A stretch of DNA of 64,000 nt from Candidatus Rifleibacteriota bacterium (GCA_029564115.1 JAKQQP010000070.1:34650-98649); one strand, 5' to 3'; positions 34,418 to 43,916 are shown, counted from the stretch's first letter. The notes: a model not told the origin generated them from the sequence alone. Made by a program: numbers and translations.

Positions 34418-34450
34418 GTTAGAGACGCCTGCGTGGCAGGCGTCTCTAAC
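34418..34450. repeat. 15-bp perfect hairpin between tsf and pyrH
   Basis: GTTAGAGACGCCTGC (34418-34432) and its exact inverse (34436-34450) have a 3-base loop. In the transcribed (minus) direction no T-run follows, so it is unlike an intrinsic terminator. It may stabilise the tsf message end, be an RNase processing site, or set the ratio of tsf to pyrH. Confidence 0.8.
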
Positions 34451-34490
34451 ATCATGCGAACGAGTATTTCGGAGACAGTTTCACTTAACC

Positions 34491-35588
34491 TTATCCGGCT
34501 GCTTCAGCAGAGTTTTCCTGCTGTGCTGCTTCTGAGGCAGCCACTTCACCGCGGGCCCATCTGCGATAGGCGACCAGCTCTATTTTGGCGCCAATTGCTT
34601 TGGATACTTCACTGGTAAGGTCAGAGATTGATTTTTTGTCATCTTTGACATAAGCCTGTTCAAGGAGACAGTTTTCTTTGAAGTATTTGTTCAATCTGCC
34701 TTCTGCAATTGAGTGAATCATTTTATCGTTCAGGGTAGCGGCAGCCGCAGCAGAGGCCGTTTTAATGATTTCGCGTGCTTTATCTACTGTTGCCTGGTCG
34801 ATCCAGCCTTTTTCCATGTTAGACTTCATGTGGTCTTCGCTGTCAACATGGGCGGGATTGATTTTTTCTTTCTCAAGAGCTTTGTTAACGGCTTTTGAAA
34901 TCATTTCGGCTTTTGTTTTTTCGATGGCAATATTAAGTTCTCTGGTCTTTACTTCCTGGGGGATGTTATCGGAAGACAAAGCCATTGGATTCATCGCGGC
35001 GGCCTGAAGGGCTACTTCGTGAGCGTAGTGAGCCACTTCTGGGGTTTTCGCGGCGGCTTCGGTTTCAGTTTTAACCTGAACGAGAACGCCGATGCTGCCT
35101 TCGCCGTGGACGTAGGTATCGAAGATACCGTTCTGGCCAGCGGCAAAAGCCACGTGTTCAGCGCGGCTTACTGAGATGTTTTCGCCGGTGGTGGCGATTT
35201 TTGACTTAACAAATTCTTCGAATGGATGCCCGTCGACGGTCAGCTTGTTGAGGTCTTCTGCAGTTTTTACAGATGGGGTTTTGAGAACCAGATCTGCGAT
35301 CTTGTTGGCAAAAGCCGCGAAATCTTCGTTTCTGGCGACGAAGTCTGTTTCACAGTTGACTTCGACAATGGCGGCGGTGCGTTTATCGGCAGTGGTCAAA
35401 GGAATTACCAGACCCTGTGATGTGGTGCGACCAGAGCGTTTGTCGGCTGAGGCAAGACCCTTCTTGCGGAGGTAGTCGACGGCGGCTTCAAAATCGCCAT
35501 TGCATTCTACCAGGGCTTCTTTGCATTTCAGCATGCCGGCATTAGTTTTTTCGCGAAGCTCTTTTACCATCTGAGCACTTATCTGCAT
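34491..35588 (-). CDS. tsf: Elongation factor Ts (long form)
   Basis: EF-Ts is the nucleotide exchange factor for EF-Tu. The start at 35588 follows an AAGGTGG site; the N-terminal domain has VKELREKTNAGMLKCKEAL and the core has AAIVEVNCETDFVARNEDF. At 365 residues it is markedly longer than the E. coli protein (283). An extra ~70-80 residues lie in the C-terminal half (lysine-rich, around residues 205-290) and a low-complexity Ala/Glu tail follows. It is 29 bases after rpsB in the same operon. Confidence 0.93.
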   Translation of the reverse strand: MQISAQMVKELREKTNAGMLKCKEALVECNGDFEAAVDYLRKKGLASADKRSGRTTSQGLVIPLTTADKRTAAIVEVNCETDFVARNEDFAAFANKIADLVLKTPSVKTAEDLNKLTVDGHPFEEFVKSKIATTGENISVSRAEHVAFAAGQNGIFDTYVHGEGSIGVLVQVKTETEAAAKTPEVAHYAHEVALQAAAMNPMALSSDNIPQEVKTRELNIAIEKTKAEMISKAVNKALEKEKINPAHVDSEDHMKSNMEKGWIDQATVDKAREIIKTASAAAAATLNDKMIHSIAEGRLNKYFKENCLLEQAYVKDDKKSISDLTSEVSKAIGAKIELVAYRRWARGEVAASEAAQQENSAEAAG

Positions 35589-35617
35589 AGTTTCCACCTT
35601 TCGCTTCTGTAGCTTAA

Positions 35618-36427
35618 TTAGTCAATAACGAGTTTATCGTCTGCGTTGTCTGCTTCTACAGCGCCCATAGACATAGCTGAGGCCATGTCAACGTCGCTCA
35701 TGCCTGCTTCGACTTCGTTTTCTTCACGGACTTCACCGAAAGATTTGCCTTCGAGGCCTTCGAGAACTGAATCAGAAATCAGGCTGGTTACCAGCTTGAC
35801 GGCTCTGATAGCGTCGTCGTTGCCCGGAATGACGAAATCGATGTTGTCGGGGTCACAGTTGGTGTCTACTACAGAAACTATGGGGATACCGACTTTTCTG
35901 GCTTCTGCAACGGCGATTGCTTCTTTGTGCGGGTCGATGACAAAGATAGCACCGGGCATGCCCTTCATATCTTTGATGCCGCCGAGAGCGCGATCGAGTT
36001 TTTCGCGTTCTTTGCGCATTTTAGAGGCTTCTTTTTTGGGGTAAGATTCGATTTTGCCGCTGTCAATGAGGTCATTGAGCTCTTTGAGGCGGGTAATGCG
36101 TTTTTCGATAGTGACGTGGTTGGTCAGCATGCCGCCCAGCCAGCGATAATTAACGAAAAACATGCCGCAGCGTTCTGCTTCCTGCTTGATAATTTCTTGA
36201 GCCTGGCGCTTGGTGCTGACGAAAAGAATCGGCTTGCCTTCGCGCACGACGCTTTTAATGAAGTCACAGGCTTCGTCGAGAAGTTTTGTGGTCTTCTGCA
36301 GGTCGATAATGTAGATGCCGTTGCGGGCGGTGAAGATGTATTTGGCCATCTTCGGGTTCCATCTTCTGGTCTGATGACCAAAATGTACACCTGCTTCGAG
36401 CAGGCTTTTCATTGATACCATAGACAT
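35618..36427 (-). CDS. rpsB: Ribosomal protein S2
   Basis: Small-subunit protein uS2, with the family start [38 protein letters not shown] near residue 27 and [11 protein letters not shown] near residue 90. Length is 269 residues including an acidic, Met/Ala/Asp-rich tail. GGAGG precedes the ATG by 10 bases. It heads the rpsB-tsf-pyrH-frr operon under the promoter at 36478-36506. Confidence 0.96.
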   Translation of the reverse strand: MSMVSMKSLLEAGVHFGHQTRRWNPKMAKYIFTARNGIYIIDLQKTTKLLDEACDFIKSVVREGKPILFVSTKRQAQEIIKQEAERCGMFFVNYRWLGGMLTNHVTIEKRITRLKELNDLIDSGKIESYPKKEASKMRKEREKLDRALGGIKDMKGMPGAIFVIDPHKEAIAVAEARKVGIPIVSVVDTNCDPDNIDFVIPGNDDAIRAVKLVTSLISDSVLEGLEGKSFGEVREENEVEAGMSDVDMASAMSMGAVEADNADDKLVID

Positions 36428-36477
36428 TGAAACTGTACCTCCGAGATAATTCCTGATAAAGTTAAGTTGGTTCAGGT

Positions 36478-36506
36478 ATGTTAGCTCAAACCGGTCTGCC
36501 GGTCAA
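36478..36506 (-). promoter_or_regulatory. Promoter of the rpsB operon
   Basis: On the minus strand TTGACC (36506-36501) and TAACAT (36483-36478) are 17 bases apart, about 50 bases upstream of the rpsB ATG. This is a good sigma-70-type promoter. Confidence 0.75.
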
Positions 36507-36716
36507 GTTCTTTGCGGGAAAAAAGCGATTGCTGATCGGCAGCCTGAAAGTGTTCTTGTGTGAAAGTCTGTGATGGTGCCTGAAAGGCCGGTAGTTGAAT
36601 GCTGTCGCCTACACCAGCACAGTGTTAGCAGAATTTATTGTTATCGGGAAAAAGTCGATCAAATGCAGGTTTGCTTATGTATTGAAATAAATTGTTATAT
36701 ATTGTAAGATATTGAG

Positions 36717-37421
36717 ATGGCAGTTGAAAAATTTTTAACTTTGAATGAAATTGCGCAAAAACTACGGGTGTCGCGGCATACAGTACAGGCCTGGATATCG
36801 CCAAGTTCGCCAAACCATCGCTCTGAATTCGCGATTCTGGCTCGACATGCCGGCAGAAAAACACTCTTTCTCGAGTCAGATGTCGATGCCTGGCTCAGTC
36901 AGCGACGAGGCGCCGTATATTCACAAAACTACGGTGAACGCTCTGCCTACTGGCGCGAAAAATTCGCAGGCGGGCGTGGGCTTCTCAAAGGCTATGTCAA
37001 ATCACCAGAAGTGGTTCGTGCCTCTAAAAGTCTGTCTTTCAACGAAGGCCTGCTGGCGCTCGATGCTGAGCCATTGCTGATCTGGCTTACCGATGGTTCG
37101 GGAGCAGCAGAGATTTTTTCGCTGGCCGGAAGGGCGGAAGGACTGGTGCTGGCAGTGCCTCTGGCGTTCTGGATTTTGCGTCGGGCCGGGCGCAGCTCTG
37201 TACAATATGGCAAAATTCATGACTTTGTTCTCGGCCAGAACGTTTTTGAGCTTGCGCCTTTCAATGAAGATGTCATGCGCCGTTCGCTCGAACTGCCGCA
37301 GACAATCGGAGAGCTCTCTCTGCAGTCTTATTGCTGCAGCATCGCTGCCGGCGCTTCCCTGTTTCTGACCGGTAACCGTCATTTGCTCAAGCAACCGGGT
37401 CTGCCCGTCTCGGGTTGGTGA
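36717..37421 (+). CDS. Helix-turn-helix protein with PIN-like C-terminal domain
   Basis: Residues 1-62 form an excisionase/MerR-like helix-turn-helix (FLTLNEIAQKLRVSRHTVQAW). Residues ~112-225 resemble a PIN domain: LLALDAEPLLIWLTDGSGA matches the first strand and acidic residue D116, and GASLFLTGNRHLL matches the last strand. Other catalytic acids expected of VapC toxins appear replaced (AVPLAFW, SYCCSIAAGA). It could be a toxin-derived regulator in which DNA binding and PIN fold sit in one chain, or a DNA-binding protein of another family. No partner gene is adjacent. It diverges from rpsB over a 290-base gap. Confidence 0.6.
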   Translation: MAVEKFLTLNEIAQKLRVSRHTVQAWISPSSPNHRSEFAILARHAGRKTLFLESDVDAWLSQRRGAVYSQNYGERSAYWREKFAGGRGLLKGYVKSPEVVRASKSLSFNEGLLALDAEPLLIWLTDGSGAAEIFSLAGRAEGLVLAVPLAFWILRRAGRSSVQYGKIHDFVLGQNVFELAPFNEDVMRRSLELPQTIGELSLQSYCCSIAAGASLFLTGNRHLLKQPGLPVSGW

Positions 37422-37526
37422 AAAGCTGCTGCTGACATTTCAGGCTTTGGCAGAACGAATTTGCGCTGCATGCGAAGATTTTGCGTCTGATTTTAAAAAA
37501 TAAATCTGCCTCTCTGGCTGATTTGC

Positions 37527-37535
37527 TGGTATAAT
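37527..37535 (+). promoter_or_regulatory. Extended -10 promoter of the HEAT-PilT gene
   Basis: TGGTATAAT at 37527-37535 is a consensus -10 box with the TGn extension, 50 bases upstream of the start. No good -35 box is seen, as is common for extended -10 promoters. Confidence 0.6.
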
Positions 37536-37584
37536 TTTTTGAGCTGATTTTGCCACACAACTATAGAAGCAAGGAAAGCTGTTT

Positions 37585-40383
37585 ATGATAGAGGAAATCC
37601 TGCTTAGTCTACAGGACAAGCTTAGAAGTCACGACTTTCTTGACAACGAACAGGCCCTGGACAAACTCTCTTCGCTGCTGCAGTCGCAGAACTCCGAAAA
37701 GCAGAAAAAGATCATTTCGACCATCCTGCCAATAGCTCTGGCAAGCAAGTTCGAAAGTATCCAGAAGAAGGCTGTGCAGATCGTCATAAACTACCCGACC
37801 ATTCTCAAAGACGTTTTGCCTGCTCTGAGGCTGTCGTTAGACATGACCGTCAGATTCTGGGCCTATTTTATAATGATCGAGCTGGGCTTTATCAGGCAAG
37901 AAGAGCTTCTTGATATTCTGAACAGCCGCGAAAACGATGAAATTCGCAAAATTTCTCTTGAAGCTCTTGCCAAGAGTCCTGATAAAAAAGTCGTTCTGGC
38001 TTTGCTCGATAAAATAAGCGATCCGAGCTGGATAGTCAGAAAGCAGGCAAAACGCTCGCTGATTGAACAGGGCGATTCTATCTATCAGATTATCCAGGAG
38101 TATTTTCAAAGTTGCTCGAGCCAGCAAAAATACGAGTGTATAAAGCTTATTCCGCTCATCCTCAGAGAAAAAGCCTTCACTCTTTTCCAGCGCATGCTCG
38201 AAACTGACCGTAGCGGCGTTTTTAAACCCTATATCTGTGCCGGTCTGGGTGAGATCAAAAATGAGAATTCTCTGAAAACGCTGCTGACGCTTCTCGATGA
38301 TGAGTCGATGATTGTTCGTCAGGAAGCCATCAAAGCTCTAACCAACTGGGGTCGCGATGTCGTCAGTCATGTTATGGCAATTTTTCCGACGGCCGAAAAG
38401 TCTACGCGTATGAGCATGATGACACTTCTCGGCCGTGTTCTTGGGCTCGAAGTGGCAAAGCTGGTCAAAGAACGCTTTGGCCCGCCCAGCCAGGACAACA
38501 AATATTTTTTGCTGACGGCACTAGGCGAAGTGCGTGATCCGTCTGTTATCAACGAGCTTTTGCCATATATAAAAGACGAGTCGATCTTCATTCAGGATTA
38601 CGCGCACCGTATTATCGTGCAGCTTGGGGTGCATGCGGTAGACCCGCTTCTGGCCTGCCTCGATACCGAAGACGAAGATCTGATCATTCAGGTGCTGAAG
38701 ATTCTCGGTGTCATAGGTTCGAAAGAAGCCCTGCGACCGCTGCTTTTTCTGATAGACAATTCAAAAAACACGCTGGTCCGCACCTGTGCCATAGAATCTA
38801 TCGCCAAACTGCAGAAATTCGAACTAATCGCCGGGCTGCTTCTGCTTAAGCTCAACGACAAAGATCTCTCGATCAGACACACGATTGTCGAGAATCTGGC
38901 GCGGCAACCCCGAAAAGCTTTTCTCAAAGAATTGGTTTCTGCCTGTTTTGACCGCAATTCAGACATTGCCTGGTGGTCACGCGAAATCCTCAAACGCCGC
39001 GATTATTTTGGCGTAATATCTTTTCTGGCTCTTTATGACAACGCCAGCGACGTCGATAAAGACAGAATGATTTCGCTGGTATCCAAGCTTTCAGAAGACC
39101 AGCTCGACGCGGTATTGAAAAATGAAAAAATAACTTTCGATTCAATTCGCCCGGAAAACGTCGAAACACGTGTTTTGCGCCGAAAGTTCACCAAAGAAAA
39201 CATCTCTGACATCAAGGAGCTGTTGTATTACCTTCATGAAGAACGCGGCTCCGACCTTCATATTTCTATAGGGCTGCCGCCAAGTATCAGGGTACATGGT
39301 GAGCTTGTCAGAACTACTTTCGAAAATATCACCCCCGAGAAGAGCCGGTTTCTGCTCTTCTCGATCATGAATGACGCGCAAAAACGCGAATTCAACGAGC
39401 GCATGGAACTCGATTTTTCTTATGAAATCTCTGATTGCGCCCGTTTCCGTGTTAACGTTTTTATGCAGAAAAACGGTATGGCTGGCGTTTTCCGTATCAT
39501 TCCCAATTCCGTTCCTTCGTTCGATGAGCTGTCAATAGACAAGAGCATCATGGAAAAAATCTGTAACCATAAATCTGGTCTGATTCTGGTTACCGGTGCT
39601 ACCGGCTCTGGTAAATCGACAACTCTGGCCGCCATGATCGATCATGTCAACCGTATGCGCTATGATCACATCATTACCATTGAAGATCCGATCGAATTCG
39701 TTCACCCTCACAAGCGCAGTGTTATCAGCCAGCGCGAACTCGGTACCAATACCCTGTCGTTTTCCAACGCTTTGCGCAGCGCTCTGCGTGAAGACCCTGA
39801 CGTCATTCTCGTCGGCGAAATGCGTGATCTCGAGACCATGAGTCTTGCTATCGCTGCCTCAGAAACAGGGCATCTGGTGTTTTCGACTCTGCATACAATC
39901 AATGCCTACGAGTCGATACACAGAATTGTGGGCAGTTTCCCCGGTGACGTTCAGCAGACAATTCGCATGCAGCTGGCAGGTACCCTGAGGGGTGTCGTTT
40001 CTCAGCGCCTGGTTCCGGCATATCTTTCGGCCGGCAGAGTAATGGCCTATGAGGTTCTCGTTGGCTCGACGCCGGTGCGGCGCTGCATAAAAGAAGACAA
40101 GACCGACCAGTTGCTGACGATCATGCAGACGAGTCGTCAGGAAGGCATGATAACCATGGATCAGTGCCTGGAAGACCTTGTGGTTGCCAAAAAGATCACC
40201 TACGAAGATGGCTTTAAATACGCTGAAGACAAAAAAGAATTTCAGAAGCGTCTTGAAGACAGAATCGGGAAGGGCAGCGCCAAGTCTTATGGGCTGCCGG
40301 TCGGAGAAATTGCCAAACCTGACAAGCCTGCTTCCGCTCAGCCCGCAAAACCGGGCCCCGAAAAACAGCCCGGCAAAATGTAA
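37585..40383 (+). CDS. HEAT-repeat protein fused to PilT-type twitching ATPase
   Basis: The 932-residue protein has two parts. Residues ~1-530 are tandem HEAT/PBS-lyase-type helical repeats (e.g. SLKTLLTLLDDESMIVRQEA). Residues ~540-890 are a PilT/PilU retraction ATPase: an N-terminal domain (GSDLHISIGLPPSIRVHGEL), Walker A GATGSGKSTT near residue 673, Asp box TIEDPIEF, Walker B DVILVGEMRD and His box SETGHLVFSTLHT. The ATPase part looks complete and should power type IV pilus retraction at the inner face of the membrane. The HEAT array would dock it or a regulator. The tail is Lys/Pro rich. It converges on a HEAT-cyclase gene 20 bases away. Confidence 0.88.
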   Translation: MIEEILLSLQDKLRSHDFLDNEQALDKLSSLLQSQNSEKQKKIISTILPIALASKFESIQKKAVQIVINYPTILKDVLPALRLSLDMTVRFWAYFIMIELGFIRQEELLDILNSRENDEIRKISLEALAKSPDKKVVLALLDKISDPSWIVRKQAKRSLIEQGDSIYQIIQEYFQSCSSQQKYECIKLIPLILREKAFTLFQRMLETDRSGVFKPYICAGLGEIKNENSLKTLLTLLDDESMIVRQEAIKALTNWGRDVVSHVMAIFPTAEKSTRMSMMTLLGRVLGLEVAKLVKERFGPPSQDNKYFLLTALGEVRDPSVINELLPYIKDESIFIQDYAHRIIVQLGVHAVDPLLACLDTEDEDLIIQVLKILGVIGSKEALRPLLFLIDNSKNTLVRTCAIESIAKLQKFELIAGLLLLKLNDKDLSIRHTIVENLARQPRKAFLKELVSACFDRNSDIAWWSREILKRRDYFGVISFLALYDNASDVDKDRMISLVSKLSEDQLDAVLKNEKITFDSIRPENVETRVLRRKFTKENISDIKELLYYLHEERGSDLHISIGLPPSIRVHGELVRTTFENITPEKSRFLLFSIMNDAQKREFNERMELDFSYEISDCARFRVNVFMQKNGMAGVFRIIPNSVPSFDELSIDKSIMEKICNHKSGLILVTGATGSGKSTTLAAMIDHVNRMRYDHIITIEDPIEFVHPHKRSVISQRELGTNTLSFSNALRSALREDPDVILVGEMRDLETMSLAIAASETGHLVFSTLHTINAYESIHRIVGSFPGDVQQTIRMQLAGTLRGVVSQRLVPAYLSAGRVMAYEVLVGSTPVRRCIKEDKTDQLLTIMQTSRQEGMITMDQCLEDLVVAKKITYEDGFKYAEDKKEFQKRLEDRIGKGSAKSYGLPVGEIAKPDKPASAQPAKPGPEKQPGKM

Positions 40384-40403
40384 GAGCTATGAACAGGTCG
40401 CGT

Positions 40404-43400
40404 TCACCATTTTATTTTGAAGGCGTTGACCGGCTTGTCAATGCCCTTCAGCTGGTGGCTGCCATAAGGTTCGATGTCGAAAATCTGGCGGTTGATGCGT
40501 TGCAGAGTGTTTTCTGAAATGACAATCTCGAAGGCATCTGCGACACCTTCGAGACGTGAGGCGAGATTAACCGGGTCACCGAGAACGTCGTTTTCGGTTC
40601 TGATTACAGAGCCGCTGTTAACCGCGATTCGTATTGCCAGTTGTCTCTCTTCAGGGACTGTCTGGTTGAAAGCGGCGAGTTTTCGCTGAATCTCGATGGC
40701 GGCAAGAATGGCATTGTTGTGATTTTCGAAAACCACCAGAAAAGCGTCGCCAATTTTTTTCAGGGCTTCACCAGTGTATTTTTCGAAAACCGGCTTGAGA
40801 ATTTCATCGTGCTGCTTCAACATCGACATGACTTCTGAGAGCGATGCTTTGGCGCTGAATGCCGTATAGCCCTTGACGTCGGTGAACATGATCGACAGGT
40901 CGAGTGTGTGGCTGACCTGAATGAGCTGGTCGTATTTTTCGAGTTCTTCCAGGGCCTGTCGGCGTTTTTCGAGTACTTCATCGAGATGGTTGTCTGAGAG
41001 AACTACTTTGGATTCACCCCTAGGTCGGAGAAGATCGGGCGAAACCGTGCCGCCAACGCTTTCAATGAGGTCTACGAGCGCCTTGCGATCTATTTCGTTT
41101 TCCAGCGTTTCAATGTGTTCTGTCAGGGGCTGTGTGATCAACTGACCAAGACTGAGAAAAAAGTCTGTTATTGCCCCTTTCAGCCTGAAATCGTCATGGA
41201 AAAAGTAGCGTGCCAAAGTTTTGACTGCCCTTTGAACGACGTCGGGTTCCTCGTCTGGCAGGAGTTTTTCCATGATCGCAAAGGCTATGCGCCTGTCTTC
41301 GATAGAATCCATGGCGATTATGCAACAGAAACGGTAGGCTTTGCTCGGTGACGACAGCCCCTGAACCAGGCCATCGGGGTTGTTGTAATAAACATGGCCG
41401 AGAATTTTGCCGACGCGGTCGACGTCATCGAGAGTAATTACCTCAGAGCGCCTGTTTAGAAGACGATCAAGCATCTGTAGATATTCTGGCTTGTTTTTTG
41501 ACGCTGTTTCGAGCATCAGGTCAAGCATAAGCCCAGGTTCGCAGCCTGAAAGAAAATCTTCGACAGCTTTGATGGTAACAGGGTAAGGGTGTCTGGCCAG
41601 ACAGCCAATTACCGAGCGAAGATTTTTGGCTGTTTTTTCGACTTGCAGCTGGCGGGCAACAACTTTGGTGTCAGATTCGGTTATTGTGCTCCAGCTGGAG
41701 ACGGCTTCTGATACATAATAGCGCACCAGCTCGCTTGAATGGCTGAAACCTAGAAAAACCGTGCGTCGCAGAGTCGGCTTCTCGGCTTTTTTCAGCAGTT
41801 GTGAGAGCCAGCGTGCCACCCGGTTGTCGGGGTGGTTCAGCAGGTTCAGAATGGTGTTGACGACGTCTTTCGAACTGACATCCGGAACAGAAGAGAACAC
41901 TGACCCGATGCGCAGGTCATCGCTGGATTCAATGAACTTGATAACCGCTGGCACCGCGTCAGGGTGATTCATCGACAGAAGTGCCGAAACGATATGGGGC
42001 ATCAGCACGGGTTCAGTGCCGTCGTCGAGGATCTGCTTCAGGGTGACAACCGCTCTGGGCCCGATCATCAGCAGAGCTTTTCTTGCCCAGAACTGAATGT
42101 CGTCTGACGGATCATTGAGAGCCTGAACAATCGAAGCTACCGAGGCTTCACCATAATTGACCAGGCAGTTCGCCGCCGCATTGCGCACTGGCCAGTTGCT
42201 GTCGCCGAGAAGTTTGATCAGCATATCGATCAATCGCTGGTCGGGGGCTATTTTCTGCAGCACGCCGAGCAGAAAGAGTCGTTCCTGCTTGTTGCCGGTC
42301 TCAAGAATTTTAATGATCGGATTCAGGGCCATGCCGCCAATAGAGCCGATTACCTTGATAATCTGGAAGCGTAAATTCTCGTCTTCAGTGCCCAGATTAT
42401 TTAACAGCAGCTGCAGATTGACGTTTTGTTTGCAGGCAAGGCAGTCCGAGGCATAGTCTGCCACTATGCGGTCTGGGTCTGAAAGGCAGTTTATCAGAGT
42501 TATGGTAGCTTCATCGCTCTTCAATCTTGCCAGATTTTCTATGGCAAGCATGCGGTGTTCCTGGTCCTGGGCAGAGAGCAGGCGCTGAATGAGCGGCATG
42601 GATTTTTCGCCGAGCAGGTTTACAAGAATTTTGACAATTTCGTATCTGATTATCGAGTCTACTTTGCTGAACGAGGCGGTCAGGCGGTCAAAGACCTTCG
42701 GCCCCAGTTTGTGGAGCTGTTCAGCGGCCAGGCGCCTTATTGCCCATGACTGGTCGCTCATGGCCTGAATCAGAAAGTCTATGGCGCTCGGGGTGCCAAG
42801 CTCTCCCAGGGCCGGGATCAAAGCGTAGCGCAGAGCAAAGTTACCCTCGCTGAAAAACTTTTTCAATTCTTCTATGACTTCATCTTGCCCAATTTTGACG
42901 AACAGGGCTATAACGCTGTGATTCGGAACCTTTGACGGAGTTACGATTATTTTGCGCAGGTCATCGAGAATGAGTCTGTCGAAGGTGAGCAGCTGTTCAA
43001 AGCACAGTTTGCGCACCGCCCAGTTGGGATCACTCAACATGTGATACAAAGAACGGGCGTTCTCTATTTTTTTATGAAAAGCCAGGGTACGAACTGCGTA
43101 GCCGCGAAATTCTGAATCCTGATGCGTCAATATGTGTTTGACACAGTGCAAAGACTTTTCATCGCCAATATGGCCGAGGATATAAAGTATCCAGTAAAAT
43201 TGGTCGGGTTGAGTCTGATTGAGGCTTGCTATCAGCCGATCACAAATGTCCGGGCCCCATTCAATCAGAGTTTTGGCGGCAGCTTCGCGCTTATGCCAGG
43301 CTTTGTCGTCGAGGAGAGAGATAATTGCTCTGGCCGCTTCATCGTTGTGTTCTATCAGAAGCGCATTTAAACCTTCGCGCCAGAGTGCGTCATCTGTGCT

Positions 43401-43430
43401 CTTGATCAGTTCGTAAGGAGACCGGCTCAT
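40404..43430 (-). CDS. HEAT-repeat protein with class III adenylate/guanylate cyclase domain
   Basis: Residues ~1-800 of this 1008-residue protein are HEAT repeats (typical units DPNWAVRKLCFEQLL, DQSWAIRRLAAEQL, DSNWPVRNAAANCLV). The C-terminal ~180 residues are a class III nucleotide cyclase. Both metal-binding Asp are present (FTDVKGYTAFS and KKIGDAFLVVF). The Lys before the second motif and the Asp in LGDPVNLASRL suggest ATP specificity, and the transition-state Asn and Arg are in NLASR. It is predicted to be an active, soluble adenylate cyclase whose repeats sense a protein partner. The parallel architecture of the convergent HEAT-PilT protein suggests a shared pathway. Confidence 0.86.
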   Translation of the reverse strand: MSRSPYELIKSTDDALWREGLNALLIEHNDEAARAIISLLDDKAWHKREAAAKTLIEWGPDICDRLIASLNQTQPDQFYWILYILGHIGDEKSLHCVKHILTHQDSEFRGYAVRTLAFHKKIENARSLYHMLSDPNWAVRKLCFEQLLTFDRLILDDLRKIIVTPSKVPNHSVIALFVKIGQDEVIEELKKFFSEGNFALRYALIPALGELGTPSAIDFLIQAMSDQSWAIRRLAAEQLHKLGPKVFDRLTASFSKVDSIIRYEIVKILVNLLGEKSMPLIQRLLSAQDQEHRMLAIENLARLKSDEATITLINCLSDPDRIVADYASDCLACKQNVNLQLLLNNLGTEDENLRFQIIKVIGSIGGMALNPIIKILETGNKQERLFLLGVLQKIAPDQRLIDMLIKLLGDSNWPVRNAAANCLVNYGEASVASIVQALNDPSDDIQFWARKALLMIGPRAVVTLKQILDDGTEPVLMPHIVSALLSMNHPDAVPAVIKFIESSDDLRIGSVFSSVPDVSSKDVVNTILNLLNHPDNRVARWLSQLLKKAEKPTLRRTVFLGFSHSSELVRYYVSEAVSSWSTITESDTKVVARQLQVEKTAKNLRSVIGCLARHPYPVTIKAVEDFLSGCEPGLMLDLMLETASKNKPEYLQMLDRLLNRRSEVITLDDVDRVGKILGHVYYNNPDGLVQGLSSPSKAYRFCCIIAMDSIEDRRIAFAIMEKLLPDEEPDVVQRAVKTLARYFFHDDFRLKGAITDFFLSLGQLITQPLTEHIETLENEIDRKALVDLIESVGGTVSPDLLRPRGESKVVLSDNHLDEVLEKRRQALEELEKYDQLIQVSHTLDLSIMFTDVKGYTAFSAKASLSEVMSMLKQHDEILKPVFEKYTGEALKKIGDAFLVVFENHNNAILAAIEIQRKLAAFNQTVPEERQLAIRIAVNSGSVIRTENDVLGDPVNLASRLEGVADAFEIVISENTLQRINRQIFDIEPYGSHQLKGIDKPVNAFKIKW

Positions 43431-43526
43431 CAGGATTCCTCAGACAGAATGATTCGAGTTTCTTGATTGTAAACCCTAGACTAACATATAATCGACCGCA
43501 ATGTGAATAAATTTAGGGAGACCAGT

Positions 43527-43916
43527 ATGCCTCTGTATGAATTTTCATGTGCCGATTGCCGAAAAAAATTCACCGTTCTGTGTGCAATCAGCTCGCGAGA
43601 CGAAGCTCGGGCCTGTCAGCACTGCGGTTCAGCCAGAACTTCAAGGCTGGTGTCGCGAGTAAAAACCGTCAGAACAGAAGAACAGCTGATGGAATCTCTT
43701 GCTGACCCGGCAAAGATGTCGGGTATCGACGAAAATGACCCCAGAACCTTCGCGACCTGGGCTAAAAAAATGGCCCGTGAAATGGGCGAAAATATGGATG
43801 ATGAAATCGAGGCCATGGCCCAGGAAGAATTCAACGGCGGCACTCAGGGCGACGATTTTTCTGCTGCACCCGGTATGCCTGCTATACCAGACCCAGATTC
43901 TGACGACCAGCTGTAA
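43527..43916 (+). CDS. FmdB-family zinc-ribbon protein
   Basis: With ATG 43527 after an AGGGAGA ribosome site this is a 129-residue protein starting PLYEFSCADCRKKF. The two Cys pairs, CADC (~8-11) and CQHCG (~31-34), form the zinc ribbon of the FmdB/CxxC_CXXC_SSSS family. The rest is acidic with an EEFNGG motif. These small proteins are usually regulators of unknown mechanism. Its last 73 coding bases overlap the 3' end of the opposite-strand trmL gene. Confidence 0.85.
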   Translation: MPLYEFSCADCRKKFTVLCAISSRDEARACQHCGSARTSRLVSRVKTVRTEEQLMESLADPAKMSGIDENDPRTFATWAKKMAREMGENMDDEIEAMAQEEFNGGTQGDDFSAAPGMPAIPDPDSDDQL

